DNA of 64,000 nt from positions 682,001 through 746,000 of the forward strand of contig NZ_CP097800.1 in NCBI RefSeq assembly GCF_000612545.2, in the 5' to 3' direction. The DNA is from Streptomyces sp. PCS3-D2. GTDB taxonomy: Bacteria > Actinomycetota > Actinomycetes > Streptomycetales > Streptomycetaceae. Below, in pieces: positions 7,490-16,959 of the stretch; position 1 is the stretch's first letter; the number at the start of each line of letters is the position of its first letter. The notes under the pieces were generated by a model. The model did not search any database. It was not told where the DNA came from and saw only the letters and a list, made by a program, of their open reading frames with translations. Made by a program: the position numbers and the translations under genes.

Positions 7490-9430
7490 TCAGGTCCCGG
7501 AGGCGGAGACGGCGCCGCGGCCGAGCAGCTCGGCCAGTCCCCGGCGGGTGGCCGCCAGGACCACCCGGTCCTGCGCCTTGAGGACGTACCCGGGGTGCAG
7601 GTCCCAGACCAGGCCCGCCTGGGTGAGCCGGCTGTCCTCGGGTGCCGCGGCCAGGTCGGGACGCCGGTCCTCGGGGGCAGTGGTGTCCAGCGCGATCACA
7701 CGCCAGGCACCGGGCCGGAAGGACTCCGCGATGGTCCGCCCCTCCAGCTGTGGATGGCCGGCCACCACGAGCGCGGCGAACAGCAGCACGCGGCGCTCGA
7801 CCGGGATCGCCCCCAGGACCTGCCGGCCCATCATCGCGCCGGCGAAGGCGGGTGCCGCCAGGTGGGTCACGCTGCGGCTGCGGGTGAGAGCGGCGGGGTG
7901 GGTGGCGCGCAGGGTGCGGTAGACGGCGGTGGCGAAGTCGTCCTCGTACAGGCGCATCACGACACGCAGATCGGGCCGGACCGCCCGCGCGTACAGGGCG
8001 GCCTCCAGGTTGGTGATGTCCGCACTGGTCAGGGCGAGCAGGGAGTGCGCCCTGCCGACCCGTGCCGCGTCGAGCACCCCCTCTTCGGTGACGTCGCCGA
8101 GGACGACCGGTACGCGCAGCCGGCGGGCGAGTTCGATACCGCGGGCCTCCGGATCGGATTCCACGCACACCACGGGGATCTCCAGCTCCCGCAGTCGGGC
8201 CAGCACCCGTGTCCCGATCTTGCCGAGCCCCAGCAACACGACATGGCCGGAGGTCCTGCGGGCCGGCCGGCGCAGCGCGGTCGCGGTCCGGAAGGCCCCC
8301 AGGCCCTCAAGCGCCGCCGCCACGAGGACCGGCAGCAGGAGCAGGCCCACGAATCCTGCGAGGATCTGCAGCGTCTTGCGCTCGGGCGGCTCGTCCACCG
8401 CCGGGTCGTTGATCGCGAAGATGTCGAGGAGGGTGATGTAGGCCCCGTGCAAGAGGTGGTCCCCGGTGGTGATCCAGGACGCCACCGCCAGTGCGGCCAC
8501 GGCCGCGAGTATCCCTGCCAGGGACCAGCGCAGCCGTCGGGAGAACAACGAGGCGACGGGCAGGGACGCCCCCGCCAGACGGCCTGCCGCCATGGCGGGG
8601 CCGATGGGGGACACCGCTTCCAGGGCCACGATCCCGCGGCCGGTCGCGCCGGCGACCGCCCGGTCGTCGGGCAGCAGTTGCGGTCCGCGGTCACCGCTGT
8701 GTTCCGAGCCCTCCGTGCCGGCCGGGTCGCCCGTGGTCGCCGACAGCAGGGCGAGGGTGCACAGGCCCGGGTCCGCGACCTGGCCCGGGCCCGGCGGCGT
8801 GCGTTCGACCGCCCTCAGCAGCAGGCCGTCAGCCTGCACGATCTTGCTGGTGCCGGCGACGGCAGAGGCGGCCAGGGCCGGTGCGGCGGTGTCGGCGTCG
8901 GACAGGACCGTGGTCGACACGTCCAGTTCCTGCGGGTCCAGTCCGGGCTCGGCGATGATCGCCGCCTGGTCGAACAGCTCCTCCAGGTGCTGTCCCAACT
9001 TGCGGTTGTAGAGCCTGATCACCAGCCGGAGCCGGGGGTTGAGGCGTCGGGCCACCAGCGCCGCCCGTACGTTGGTCTCGTCGTCCTCGTACACCAGCGC
9101 CAGGGCGGCGGCCCGCCGCACTCCGGCCTCGGCCAGCAACTCCTCGTCCGGTTCGGCCCCTTGCACGACACGCAGGTACGGTTCCGTCTGCTCGGTCCCC
9201 GGCAGACGGGAGCTCCGGGCCACGGGTACCCGCCCGAGCAGTCCGAGGGCCCGCCCGGACCGCCGCCCCACCGCCGGCTGCGGTGCGCGGGCCTCGGGCA
9301 CCACGAGCGTCACCCGCTCGCGGTAGACGTCGCGGAGTTCGCCGGCGAGCCGCCTGGCCAGACCGTCGTCGCCGCAGACGACCATCCAGCCGCCGGGCGT
9401 GGGAAGGGGGGACCGAGAGAGATTCGACAC
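7490..9430 (-). CDS. two-Rossmann (TrkA/RCK-type) NAD-binding protein with central membrane domain
   Basis: The 646-residue protein has one NAD-binding domain near the N-terminus (VVCGDDGLARRL, about 17-28). Two hydrophobic helices follow at about 313-335 and 365-385, then a second Rossmann domain (HVVLLGLGKIGTRVL, about 402-416). The layout resembles potassium channels or transport regulators that carry RCK domains inside and outside the pore. The loop between the two helices, LLHGAYITLLDIFAI, lacks the TVGYG selectivity filter, so it is not a standard K+ channel. GTG at 9430 is the likely start. A role in ion homeostasis is inferred. Confidence 0.75.
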   Translation of the reverse strand: MSNLSRSPLPTPGGWMVVCGDDGLARRLAGELRDVYRERVTLVVPEARAPQPAVGRRSGRALGLLGRVPVARSSRLPGTEQTEPYLRVVQGAEPDEELLAEAGVRRAAALALVYEDDETNVRAALVARRLNPRLRLVIRLYNRKLGQHLEELFDQAAIIAEPGLDPQELDVSTTVLSDADTAAPALAASAVAGTSKIVQADGLLLRAVERTPPGPGQVADPGLCTLALLSATTGDPAGTEGSEHSGDRGPQLLPDDRAVAGATGRGIVALEAVSPIGPAMAAGRLAGASLPVASLFSRRLRWSLAGILAAVAALAVASWITTGDHLLHGAYITLLDIFAINDPAVDEPPERKTLQILAGFVGLLLLPVLVAAALEGLGAFRTATALRRPARRTSGHVVLLGLGKIGTRVLARLRELEIPVVCVESDPEARGIELARRLRVPVVLGDVTEEGVLDAARVGRAHSLLALTSADITNLEAALYARAVRPDLRVVMRLYEDDFATAVYRTLRATHPAALTRSRSVTHLAAPAFAGAMMGRQVLGAIPVERRVLLFAALVVAGHPQLEGRTIAESFRPGAWRVIALDTTAPEDRRPDLAAAPEDSRLTQAGLVWDLHPGYVLKAQDRVVLAATRRGLAELLGRGAVSASGT

Positions 9431-9939
9431 CGCCCAAGAATGCCTCGTCAGGAGGGCAGTCGTCGCCGCGGGTCCGGATCATGCGCCGGTCGCCGCAGGG
9501 CCATGCCGGCCCCGGGAACGGATCCCCCGGCTGCCCGCGCCGGACCGCCTTCGGTCGGGCGGGCAGCCCCCTGCCCATGGGGCTGCCCTACTTGGGCGGC
9601 AGTCGGGGACAGCGGAACGCCCCGTGCGAGCTCTGCCGGGGCAGAGCGGCGTTCACCCACACGAGAGTGCGGCGCCGCGGCGGCCCCGGGTACGGCTACC
9701 GTGGGGCCCGGGCCGGAGCCGAACCAGTCCGCGGTGTCCGGCCCACCGGCGGGGAACGGCCCCGAACCGTGCCCCGGCGGCGTGGCCCCGGCGGCGAGCC
9801 GGGGCCATCAGCGGCTGCGCGACCGCGTCCCCCGACCGGCCCCGCACCGCGGGCGGATCCCCGGCACCGGTATGACGGAACTCTTACGTCCGCGCGTGGG
9901 AGGTGCCCCGGCGGCCCCGCACTGCGTAGCGTCCGGAGC
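9431..9939. other. 509-bp divergent intergenic region with a strong hairpin
   Basis: No gene is apparent between the NAD-binding protein and the epimerase. A hairpin spans 9615-9654: inner GCTCTGCC-GG-GGCAGAGC and outer GAACGCC/GGCGTTC. At 9876-9888, CGGAACTCTTACG resembles, with a one-base gap, the box found at 13171 and 16882. A -10-like TAGCGT at 9927-9932 sits seven bases before the epimerase ATG. Confidence 0.45.
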
Positions 9940-11004
9940 ATGCGCGTACTCGTCACCGGAGGGGCCGGGTTCATCGGCTCCCACATCGTCACCGCCCTCA
10001 CCGACCGTGGGCACGAGCCCGTCGTCCTCGACGCCCTGCTGCCCGCCGCCCACCCCGGTACCCCGCCCCTGCCCGAGGCCGAGTTCGTCCATGCCGACGT
10101 ACGGGACGCGGACGCCGTCCGGGTAGCGCTGCGCGGAGTGGACGCGGTGTGCCACCAGGCGGCGATGGTCGGCCTCGGGAAGGACTTCGCCGATGCCCCC
10201 GCGTACGTCGGCTGCAACGACCTCGGCACGGCGGTCCTGCTGGCCGAGATGGCGGGGGCGGGGGTCCGGGAACTCGTCCTCGCCGGGTCGATGGTGGTCT
10301 ACGGCGAGGGTCGGTACACGTGCGAAAGGCACGGAACGGTGCGCCCCGGAGCACGCCGGACCGAGGACCTGGCGGCCGGCCGGTTCGAGCCCCGCTGTCC
10401 CGACTGCGGGGCCGAGCTGACGCCGGGTCTGGTCGGCGAGGACGCGGCGACCGATCCGCGCAACGTGTACGCGTCGACGAAACTGGCGCAGGAGCACCTG
10501 GCGGCGTCCTGGGCCCGCTGCGTGGAGGGCCGTGCGGTGTCGTTGCGCTACCACAACGTGTACGGGCCGGGCATGCCCCGCGACACCCCGTACGCCGGCG
10601 TCGCGTCCTTCTTCCGCTCCTCTCTCGCCCGCGGCGAGGCCCCGCGGGTCTTCGAGGACGGCGCCCAGCGCCGAGATTTCGTCCACGTCCGGGACGTGGC
10701 CGCGGCGAACGCGGTGGCGCTGGAGGCCGCCGGCACCCGGCCGGCGGGTGCCCTGACGGCGTACAACACCGGCAGCGGGGATCCGCACACGGTCGGCGAG
10801 ATGGCCGCCGCGCTGGCCTCGGCGCACGGCGGACCGGCCCCGGTGGTCACGGGCGAGTTCCGACTCGGCGACGTCCGGCACATCACCGCCGACTCCGCAC
10901 GGCTGCGCGAGGAGCTCGGCTGGCGCCCGGTGGTCGACTTCACCGACGGCATGGCCGAGTTCGCACGGGCGGGTCAGCGCGCATCGGCCGGCCTGCCCGG
11001 CTGA
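9940..11004 (+). CDS. NAD-dependent sugar epimerase/dehydratase with zinc-ribbon insertion
   Basis: The 354-residue extended SDR protein starts with TGGAGFIGSHIV (NAD-binding GxxGxxG). It has the catalytic YxxxK in NVYASTKLAQEH and the substrate-side motif RYHNVYGPGMP. Between the core strands, YTCERHG and RCPDCG supply Cys-x2-His and Cys-x2-Cys pairs that look like a zinc ribbon (about residues 125-155). A subset of dTDP-L-rhamnose 4-epimerase-like enzymes carries such an insertion. It probably makes a nucleotide sugar for the glycosyltransferases nearby. ATG 9940 lacks a clear Shine-Dalgarno but follows a -10-like TAGCGT by seven bases, so a leaderless message is possible. Confidence 0.85.
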   Translation: MRVLVTGGAGFIGSHIVTALTDRGHEPVVLDALLPAAHPGTPPLPEAEFVHADVRDADAVRVALRGVDAVCHQAAMVGLGKDFADAPAYVGCNDLGTAVLLAEMAGAGVRELVLAGSMVVYGEGRYTCERHGTVRPGARRTEDLAAGRFEPRCPDCGAELTPGLVGEDAATDPRNVYASTKLAQEHLAASWARCVEGRAVSLRYHNVYGPGMPRDTPYAGVASFFRSSLARGEAPRVFEDGAQRRDFVHVRDVAAANAVALEAAGTRPAGALTAYNTGSGDPHTVGEMAAALASAHGGPAPVVTGEFRLGDVRHITADSARLREELGWRPVVDFTDGMAEFARAGQRASAGLPG

Positions 11005-11007
11005 TGC

Positions 11008-11038
11008 CGGAACCGGCCGGCGCGGCCGGCCGGTTCCG
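11008..11038. terminator. perfect hairpin after the epimerase gene
   Basis: CGGAACCGGCCGG and its exact complement CCGGCCGGTTCCG are separated by CGCGG, starting three bases after the stop codon. It lies between convergent genes and may serve the epimerase and the histidine kinase gene. Confidence 0.75.
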
Positions 11039-11201
11039 CGCCCGCCGGGCACCGTGGGCGTCCGGCCGCCGGCGTCGAGGACGTTCGGCCGCGCGTCGCC
11101 GGTACGCGGGCGGTCCCGTGATCCCCGGCGGGCTCGGGCGTGCTCGGGGGCGGGCTCCGCAGGGTTCCGGCGAAGCCCCTCCCGCTCCCGCCCGGTGCGC
11201 C

Positions 11202-12303
11202 CTACGCGGGGGCCGGGAGGGTCAGTTCGAAGCGGCACCCGCCGGGCACGTTGTGCACGTCCGCGTGGCCCGAGTGCGCCTCCACGATGCCCCGGACGAT
11301 GGCCAGACCGAGGCCCGCGCCCGAAGGGGGCGTACGCGCCGGGGAGCCTCGCCATCCGGTGTCGAAGACGCGGGGCAGGTCCTCCTCGGGGATGCCGCCG
11401 CAGGCGTCGGTGACGGACAGCACCACCGCGTCCGCGCGGCGTTCGGCGGCGACGGCGACCGTCCCGTCGGCCGGGGTGTGACGGATGGCGTTGACCAGCA
11501 GGTTGGACAGCACTCGGGTCATCTCCTTGCCGTCGACCTCCACCGGCAGCGGGGCGACGCTGCCGCCGGCCAGGCGCACCCCGTGCTCGCGGGCGAGTGC
11601 GTCCGCGCCCGCCAGCGCGTCACCGACCAGGTCGTACAGGGACATGCGGGTGGGGCTGAGGGAGAGCGCGCCGGCATGGATCCGGGACAGCTCGAAGAGG
11701 TCGGTGACCATGGAGTTGAGGCGCTCCACCTCGGCGCGCATCTGCTGGTGGTAGCGGGCGGGGTCGGCCACCACTCCGTCCTCCAACGCCTCCGACATCG
11801 CGCGCAGCCCCGCCAGCGGGGTCCGCAGGTCGTGGGAGATCCAGGCCACGAGCTCACGCCGGGAGGTCTCCAGGGCCCGCTCGCGTTCGCGTGAGGCCAG
11901 CAGCCGGTCACTGGTGAGGGCCAGTTCGCGGCTCAGCGCGGCCAGTTCGGCGGGGGCCGGCACCAGGGGGACCCGGAAGGTGCCTTCTTCTCCGAAGTCG
12001 CGAGCGGCGCCGACGAGTTCCCGACAGCGCAGCACCACCTGGCGGCCCAGCAGCAGCGCCGTTCCCAGCGATACGGCGGCGGCCACCGCGACGACCGTGG
12101 TCACCACGGCCAGGTCGTGGGAGGACAGGAACATGGCCCACGCCACCATGAGGGTGCCGGCGAGCATCGCGGACACCGCGACCGCGGCGACGACCGCGAG
12201 GGAGACGGCGACGCTGCGCCGCCGCAGTATCCGCAGCGCGAGGGCGCCGAGGAGTCCCGCGGCCGCCGCGCCGAGGAAGGCGTACAGGGCTATCAGCAGC
12301 AGG

Positions 12304-12311
<8 letters not shown>
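11202..12311 (-). CDS. sensor histidine kinase (HisKA type)
   Basis: The 369-residue membrane kinase has two N-terminal helical regions (about 1-30 and 35-95) with almost no extracytoplasmic domain. A HAMP-like linker follows, then the H-box [12 protein letters not shown], and a HATPase_c domain with N box [11 protein letters not shown] and G box [12 protein letters not shown] 12311 is chosen because GGAGGACGGCC precedes it and it overlaps the response regulator stop by eight bases. It should phosphorylate the OmpR-type regulator encoded just upstream. The short external part suggests sensing within or at the membrane. Confidence 0.9.
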
Positions 12312-13104
<793 letters not shown>

Positions 13105-13170
13105 GCCCCCAGGGTGCACCACGCCGCGACGTCCGGAGCCGGGCCGTCCGCCGTACGGCACGGCGTCCGC

Positions 13171-13190
13171 GTTTCGTAAGGTCTTCGGGC
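13171..13190 (+). promoter_or_regulatory. putative response-regulator box, copy 1
   Basis: GTTTCGTAAGGTCTTCGGGC lies in the 122-bp region between the divergent response-regulator and GT2 genes. An 18-of-20 match occurs inverted at 16882-16901. TTTCG and CTTCG recur 11 bp apart, as in direct-repeat sites of OmpR-family regulators. The box ends 36 bases before the GT2 start codon. A -10-like TACGGT (13214-13219) is seven bases before that GTG. Confidence 0.6.
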
Positions 13191-13226
13191 GCCTTTGGGC
13201 GCCTTCCGGTTCCTACGGTGTGGAGG

Positions 13227-13940
13227 GTGACTCCTTCTGCTCGTCCGCCCCGCGCGGACCTCGTACTTCCCTGCCTCGACGAGGCCGAGGCACTGCCCTG
13301 GGTTCTGGCGCGGGTGCCGTCCGGCTGGCGGGCCATCGTCGTCGACAACGGCTCCTCCGACGGCTCGGCCGACATCGCCCGCTCCCTCGGCGCCACCGTC
13401 GTCCACGAGGCCCGGCGCGGTTTCGGCGCCGCCTGCCACGCCGGGCTGCGTGCCGCCCGCGCCGAGTTCGTCTGCTTCTGCGACTGCGACGCCTCCATGG
13501 ACCCCGGCCTGCTCGCCCCGATGGCCGAGCGGGTCGCCGCCGGCGAGGTGGACCTGCTGCTCGGCCGCCGCCGCCCACAGGGACGCGGCGCCTGGCCCGC
13601 GCACGCGCGGGCCGGAAACATCGCACTGTCCCGGATGCTGCGCCACCGGACCGGCCTGCGCCTGCACGACCTCGGCCCGATGCGGGTCGCGCGCCGCGAG
13701 GCACTGCTCGGCCTGGAGCTGACGGACCGGCGCAGCGGCTATCCGCTCCAGATGGTCGTACGGGCCGCCGACGCCGGCTGGCGGGTGGCCGAGACCGATG
13801 TCCCCTACCTGCCGCGCTCCGGCAAGTCGAAGGTGACGGGGACCTGGCGGGGCACCTGGCACGCCGTGCGCGACATGCGCCGGGTCCTGGCCGAGCCACC
13901 GGTCACCCACGGCGCACCGACCGAGGGGATCTCCGCATGA
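13227..13940 (+). CDS. GT2-family (dolichyl-phosphate-mannose-synthase-like) glycosyltransferase
   Basis: The 237-residue protein shows the GT-A pattern of family 2: LVLPCLDEAEAL near the N-terminus, VVDNGSSDGSADIARS, and CDCDASMDPG supplying the metal-binding DxD-like acidic cluster. There is no membrane helix, so it is probably a cytoplasmic or peripheral enzyme using a nucleotide sugar. The likely start is GTG 13227, directly after a GGAGG too close to act as a ribosome site, so leaderless translation is plausible. It overlaps the DUF2064 gene by ATGA and begins a three-gene operon. Confidence 0.85.
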   Translation: MTPSARPPRADLVLPCLDEAEALPWVLARVPSGWRAIVVDNGSSDGSADIARSLGATVVHEARRGFGAACHAGLRAARAEFVCFCDCDASMDPGLLAPMAERVAAGEVDLLLGRRRPQGRGAWPAHARAGNIALSRMLRHRTGLRLHDLGPMRVARREALLGLELTDRRSGYPLQMVVRAADAGWRVAETDVPYLPRSGKSKVTGTWRGTWHAVRDMRRVLAEPPVTHGAPTEGISA

Positions 13941-14557
13941 GCACCGTCCTCGTCATCGCCAAGGCTCCCGTCGCCGGCCGGGTGAAGACCCGGCTGACCA
14001 CGCGGTTCACCCCGCAGCAGGCCGCCGACCTGGCGCGTGCCGCGTTGGAGGACACCCTCGCGGCGGTCCTGGCGGCGCCGGCCCGGCGCCGCGTCCTGGT
14101 CCTGGACGGAGAGCCCGGGCCCTGGGTCCCGCCCGGCATCGAGGTCGTCCCCCAGTGCACGGGAGGCCTGGACGTGCGGCTGGCGGCAGCCTTCGCCCTG
14201 GCGGCGGGGCCCGCCTTGCTGATCGGGATGGACACCCCGCAGGTGGCCCCCGGCCTGCTCGCGCTCGGGCTCGACTTCACGGAGGCGGACGCCTGGTTCG
14301 GGCCCGCCGACGACGGCGGGTTCTGGGCGCTCGGCCTGGCCGCACCCGACCCGGCGCTCCTGCTCGGCGTCCCCATGTCGGCGGCTCACACGGGTGAGGT
14401 GCAACGGCAACGGCTGACCGGCGCGGGGCTGACCGTACGGGACCTCCCCGAGCTCTGCGACGTGGACACCCCCGACGACGCGCAGCGGGTGGCCGCGGCC
14501 GCGCCGGGGACCCGGTTCGCCGCGCTGCACGCCGGACTGTGTGCGGTGACACGATGA
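13937..14557 (+). CDS. DUF2064 / TIGR04282-type nucleotidyl- or glycosyltransferase-like protein
   Basis: The 206-residue product starts MSTVLVIAKAPVAGRVKTRL, the typical opening of DUF2064 (CofC-like GT-A fold). It keeps LLIGMDTPQV and the acidic FGPADDGGFW motif. TIGR04282 members are linked by name to arsenosugar biosynthesis, but that link comes from family naming and there is no arsenic gene here. Its place between a GT2 enzyme and a methyltransferase, overlapping both by ATGA, suggests a shared substrate. It probably activates or transfers a sugar; the exact reaction is unknown. Confidence 0.82.
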   Translation: MSTVLVIAKAPVAGRVKTRLTTRFTPQQAADLARAALEDTLAAVLAAPARRRVLVLDGEPGPWVPPGIEVVPQCTGGLDVRLAAAFALAAGPALLIGMDTPQVAPGLLALGLDFTEADAWFGPADDGGFWALGLAAPDPALLLGVPMSAAHTGEVQRQRLTGAGLTVRDLPELCDVDTPDDAQRVAAAAPGTRFAALHAGLCAVTR

Positions 14558-15213
14558 CCGCCCAGCTCACCGAGCCGGCCGCGCGGGCCTGGCAGGCCGA
14601 CCCGTACGCCGACGCGCTGCGCGCCGGGCAGGGCCCGCTCTACCTCCGGCGTCACGACGGCTGGCTGCTCCCCCTGGACGTCGAGCGGTGGTGCGCCGAG
14701 CCCGACGCGGCCGACCACACCGTGCTGGCCCGGTGCACCGGGCCCGTCCTCGACATCGGCTGCGGACCGGGCCGTCTGGTCGCCGCGCTCGCCGAACTGG
14801 GACACACCGCGCTCGGTGTGGACGTCACTCCCGAGGCGGTGACGCGCACCGTGCGGGCGGGCGGCAGCGCGCTGTGCCGGTCCGTCTTCGACCCGCTTCC
14901 CCGTGAGGGCGGTTGGGGCACGGTCCTGCTCATGGACGGCAACATCGGCATCGGCGGCGACCCGGCCGCCCTGCTGCGCCGGGCGGCCGAACTGACCGCG
15001 CCCGGCGGCTCCCTGCTGGTCGAGGCGGCCTCCTCCGACGTGGACGAGCGCGTGGAGGTCTCCGTCGAGGACGGCGCGGGCGGCCGCGGTGCTTCCTTCT
15101 GGTGGGCGCGGCTCGGGACCCGCGCCCTGCGGGCGGAGGCGGGGGCTGCGGGCTGGACCCCGTACGACACCTGGCAGGTGGCGGGCCGGCATTTCGTGCA
15201 CCTGACGCACTGA
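14554..15213 (+). CDS. class I SAM-dependent methyltransferase (paralogue B)
   Basis: The 219-residue enzyme has SAM motif I (VLDIGCGPGRLVAAL) and the blocks LPLDVERWCAE, SVFDPLPREGGWGT and DGNIGIGGDPAALL, which it shares with the gene at 4196. Its start overlaps the DUF2064 stop as ATGA, so it is the last gene of the GT2 operon. As in the first copy, it converges on the small membrane gene of a molybdoenzyme module. The conserved pairing suggests methyltransferase and molybdoenzyme act on the same molecule. Substrate unknown. Confidence 0.87.
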   Translation: MTAQLTEPAARAWQADPYADALRAGQGPLYLRRHDGWLLPLDVERWCAEPDAADHTVLARCTGPVLDIGCGPGRLVAALAELGHTALGVDVTPEAVTRTVRAGGSALCRSVFDPLPREGGWGTVLLMDGNIGIGGDPAALLRRAAELTAPGGSLLVEAASSDVDERVEVSVEDGAGGRGASFWWARLGTRALRAEAGAAGWTPYDTWQVAGRHFVHLTH

Positions 15214-15234
15214 CCGGTGGACCGAAGGGGGAAG

Positions 15235-15274
15235 CCGGGGGCGGAATCCGCAGTGGTACGGATTCCACCCCCGG
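15235..15274. terminator. bidirectional terminator hairpin between convergent genes
   Basis: A 16-bp stem with one mismatch (CCGGGGGCGGAATCCG and CGGATTCCACCCCCGG, loop CAGTGGTA) sits between the methyltransferase and the convergent membrane gene, well placed to end both transcripts. Confidence 0.8.
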
Positions 15275-15295
15275 TTTCTCCGCGCCGGCCGGTCC

Positions 15296-15703
15296 TCAGC
15301 GGCCCGCGCGGCGGACCCTGCCCACCATGGCGCGCACACCGGTGTACGCCGCGGTCAGCACCGCGATGGCCGCCATGAGGAGGAGCCAGTTGCGCAGGTA
15401 GTCGAGCGGGAGCACGGTGGGGTTGGCCACGCCTGCCGGACGCAGCAGCGGGGGAAGCGCGATCGCGGTCAGGGAGCCCGCGACGATCAGGGCTCCGCGC
15501 ACGACACCGCGCAGTCGCAGCCCGACCGCGCCGACGAGTGCGGCGACGGCCAGCACGAGCGGCGCGACGAGTCCGTCGTGCACCACGACCGCTCCCCCGA
15601 GCCACACGGCGATCCGCCACGGCTCGCGCTGCTGGAGCAGCAGCCAGCCTCCCCAGGCCGCACACATGGCCCCCGAGACTCCCACCGCGTACCGGATGCC
15701 CAT
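15296..15703 (-). CDS. small integral membrane protein paired with molybdoenzyme B
   Basis: This 135-residue protein has about four hydrophobic segments across nearly its whole length and a basic C-terminus (RAMVGRVRRAGR). Its ATG overlaps the upstream stop as TGATG, so it is coupled to the molybdoenzyme. Its position matches the 177-residue protein at 4822, although similarity is limited to the hydrophobic pattern and a conserved HD(L/G)-L-P/A-L segment. A membrane-anchor or electron-transfer partner role is inferred. Confidence 0.7.
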   Translation of the reverse strand: MGIRYAVGVSGAMCAAWGGWLLLQQREPWRIAVWLGGAVVVHDGLVAPLVLAVAALVGAVGLRLRGVVRGALIVAGSLTAIALPPLLRPAGVANPTVLPLDYLRNWLLLMAAIAVLTAAYTGVRAMVGRVRRAGR

Positions 15704-16845
15704 CACACGACCTCCAGCCGGCCGACCCACTTGGTCTGCAGAACACCGGGCCGGTTCGGGGCGATGATCCGTGCCGGATAGCCGTGGTCCAGGGACAGCA
15801 CCTCGCCGTTCAGCCGCAACGCCAGCAGGGTGAGCGGATCCTGCGCGTAGTGCCGGCCCATCTCCATGACCCGGTAGGCGCCCGCCTCCTCCACCGAGAC
15901 CACGCGGGCCCGCGCGCCGGGACCACCGCCGGCCCTCTCCAGGAGGTCCCGTACCCGTACCCCGGTCCACCGCGCGGACTTGCTCCAGCCCTCGACGCAG
16001 GCGATCGGCAGGGTCGCGTGGTGCTGGGGCATGGCGCGCAGTTCCTCCAGCGTGAGGGTGTACGGGCGCGGCCCGTCCACGGTCAGCCGCCAGTCGGCCA
16101 GCGAGGCCCGGGAGACGCGCGCGGCTGCCGCCGTCCGGTTCACGGGCAGCCCCTGCACCCCGTGGGCGGGGCTGCGCGGGCCGAACAGCTCCAGTGCGCC
16201 GAGTGCGGTGACGGACTGTCCGGCGGTGGTGACCGTCACCGCTCCGACCGCGGCGGTGACACCGAGGAGGAGCTGGCGCCGGTCCGGACCGTCGGCCGCG
16301 GGCAGGGCCAGGGTTCCGGGGGATCGACGGGTGAAGTGGTCGCGGATCTGCGGCCATCGCACGGCCAGGTGCAGGAGCAGCGATCCGAGCAGGAGCCAGG
16401 CGACCGCGTAGTGCACGGGAACGAAGTTGAAGGGCCAGGGGTACCACTGGAAAGTGTTCAGCAGCCCGGTGAACAGTTCGAACAGTGCGGCCGCGACGAG
16501 GACGGCCACGGAGATCCGCTCCAGGGCGTGGCGCAGCGAGCGGACCGGCGGCCACGCGAACAGCCGCGGGTAGACGGCCCACAGCTTCGCCAGCAGCAAC
16601 GGGACGGCCGCGATCCCGGACGCCACGTGGAGTCCCTGGGTGAGCCGGTAGCCCCAGTACGGGCGGCTCGGCAGCCGGTCGGCCAGCCAGCCCGGCGGGT
16701 GCTGGAGGTAGTGGCTCAGCACACCGGTCGCGAAGCAGACGACCATGGCCAGGCCGAGCCAGCGGCCGATCGCGGTCGCGGTACGGGCATCGTGCAGGCG
16801 CCCTTTGAAGGTGACGGGCGGCCCGGAATTCAAAGTCCAACGCAT
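15703..16845 (-). CDS. membrane-bound molybdopterin-dependent oxidoreductase with cytochrome b domain (B)
   Basis: The 380-residue protein has four or five membrane helices (about 23-190) with His residues suited to haem. A twin-arginine segment (DRRQLLLGV, about 203-211) leads into another hydrophobic stretch, and a sulfite-oxidase-type Moco domain with ligand Cys in IACVEGWS completes it. Blocks SLDHGYPARIIAPN and GVLQTKWVGRLE match copy A. ATG 16845 follows GGGGG and lies 36 bases from a regulatory box at 16882, so this gene is probably under the local response regulator. It should be quinone-linked with an extracytoplasmic active site; substrate unknown. Confidence 0.88.
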   Translation of the reverse strand: MRWTLNSGPPVTFKGRLHDARTATAIGRWLGLAMVVCFATGVLSHYLQHPPGWLADRLPSRPYWGYRLTQGLHVASGIAAVPLLLAKLWAVYPRLFAWPPVRSLRHALERISVAVLVAAALFELFTGLLNTFQWYPWPFNFVPVHYAVAWLLLGSLLLHLAVRWPQIRDHFTRRSPGTLALPAADGPDRRQLLLGVTAAVGAVTVTTAGQSVTALGALELFGPRSPAHGVQGLPVNRTAAAARVSRASLADWRLTVDGPRPYTLTLEELRAMPQHHATLPIACVEGWSKSARWTGVRVRDLLERAGGGPGARARVVSVEEAGAYRVMEMGRHYAQDPLTLLALRLNGEVLSLDHGYPARIIAPNRPGVLQTKWVGRLEVV

Positions 16846-16881
16846 GCCCCCATCACACCCCCGGCGAGGGCCGCGCAGGTG

Positions 16882-16901
16882 GCCGGAACACCTTACGAAA
16901 C
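16882..16901 (-). promoter_or_regulatory. putative response-regulator box, copy 2
   Basis: On the minus strand this reads GTTTCGTAAGGTGTTCCGGC, matching copy 1 at 13171 in 18 of 20 bases. It lies in the 114-bp divergent region between molybdoenzyme B and the GT-C gene. The distance from the box to the molybdoenzyme ATG equals that from copy 1 to the GT2 start (36 intervening bases), which supports a common activator geometry. Confidence 0.6.
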
Positions 16902-16959
16902 ACGGACGTCCGAGGTGGCGAGGCCCCCGGACGGGCCGATACCTGGAACGCTTCCGCAG

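Noticed and set aside
6920-10126. 1068-codon plus-strand frame over the NAD-binding protein gene
   Set aside because: It is antisense to a gene with two clear Rossmann domains and lacks any recognisable domain.
13937-14557. Arsenosugar biosynthesis suggested by the DUF2064/TIGR04282 family name
   Set aside because: No arsenic methyltransferase, radical SAM or ars resistance gene is present in the window; the name alone is insufficient.
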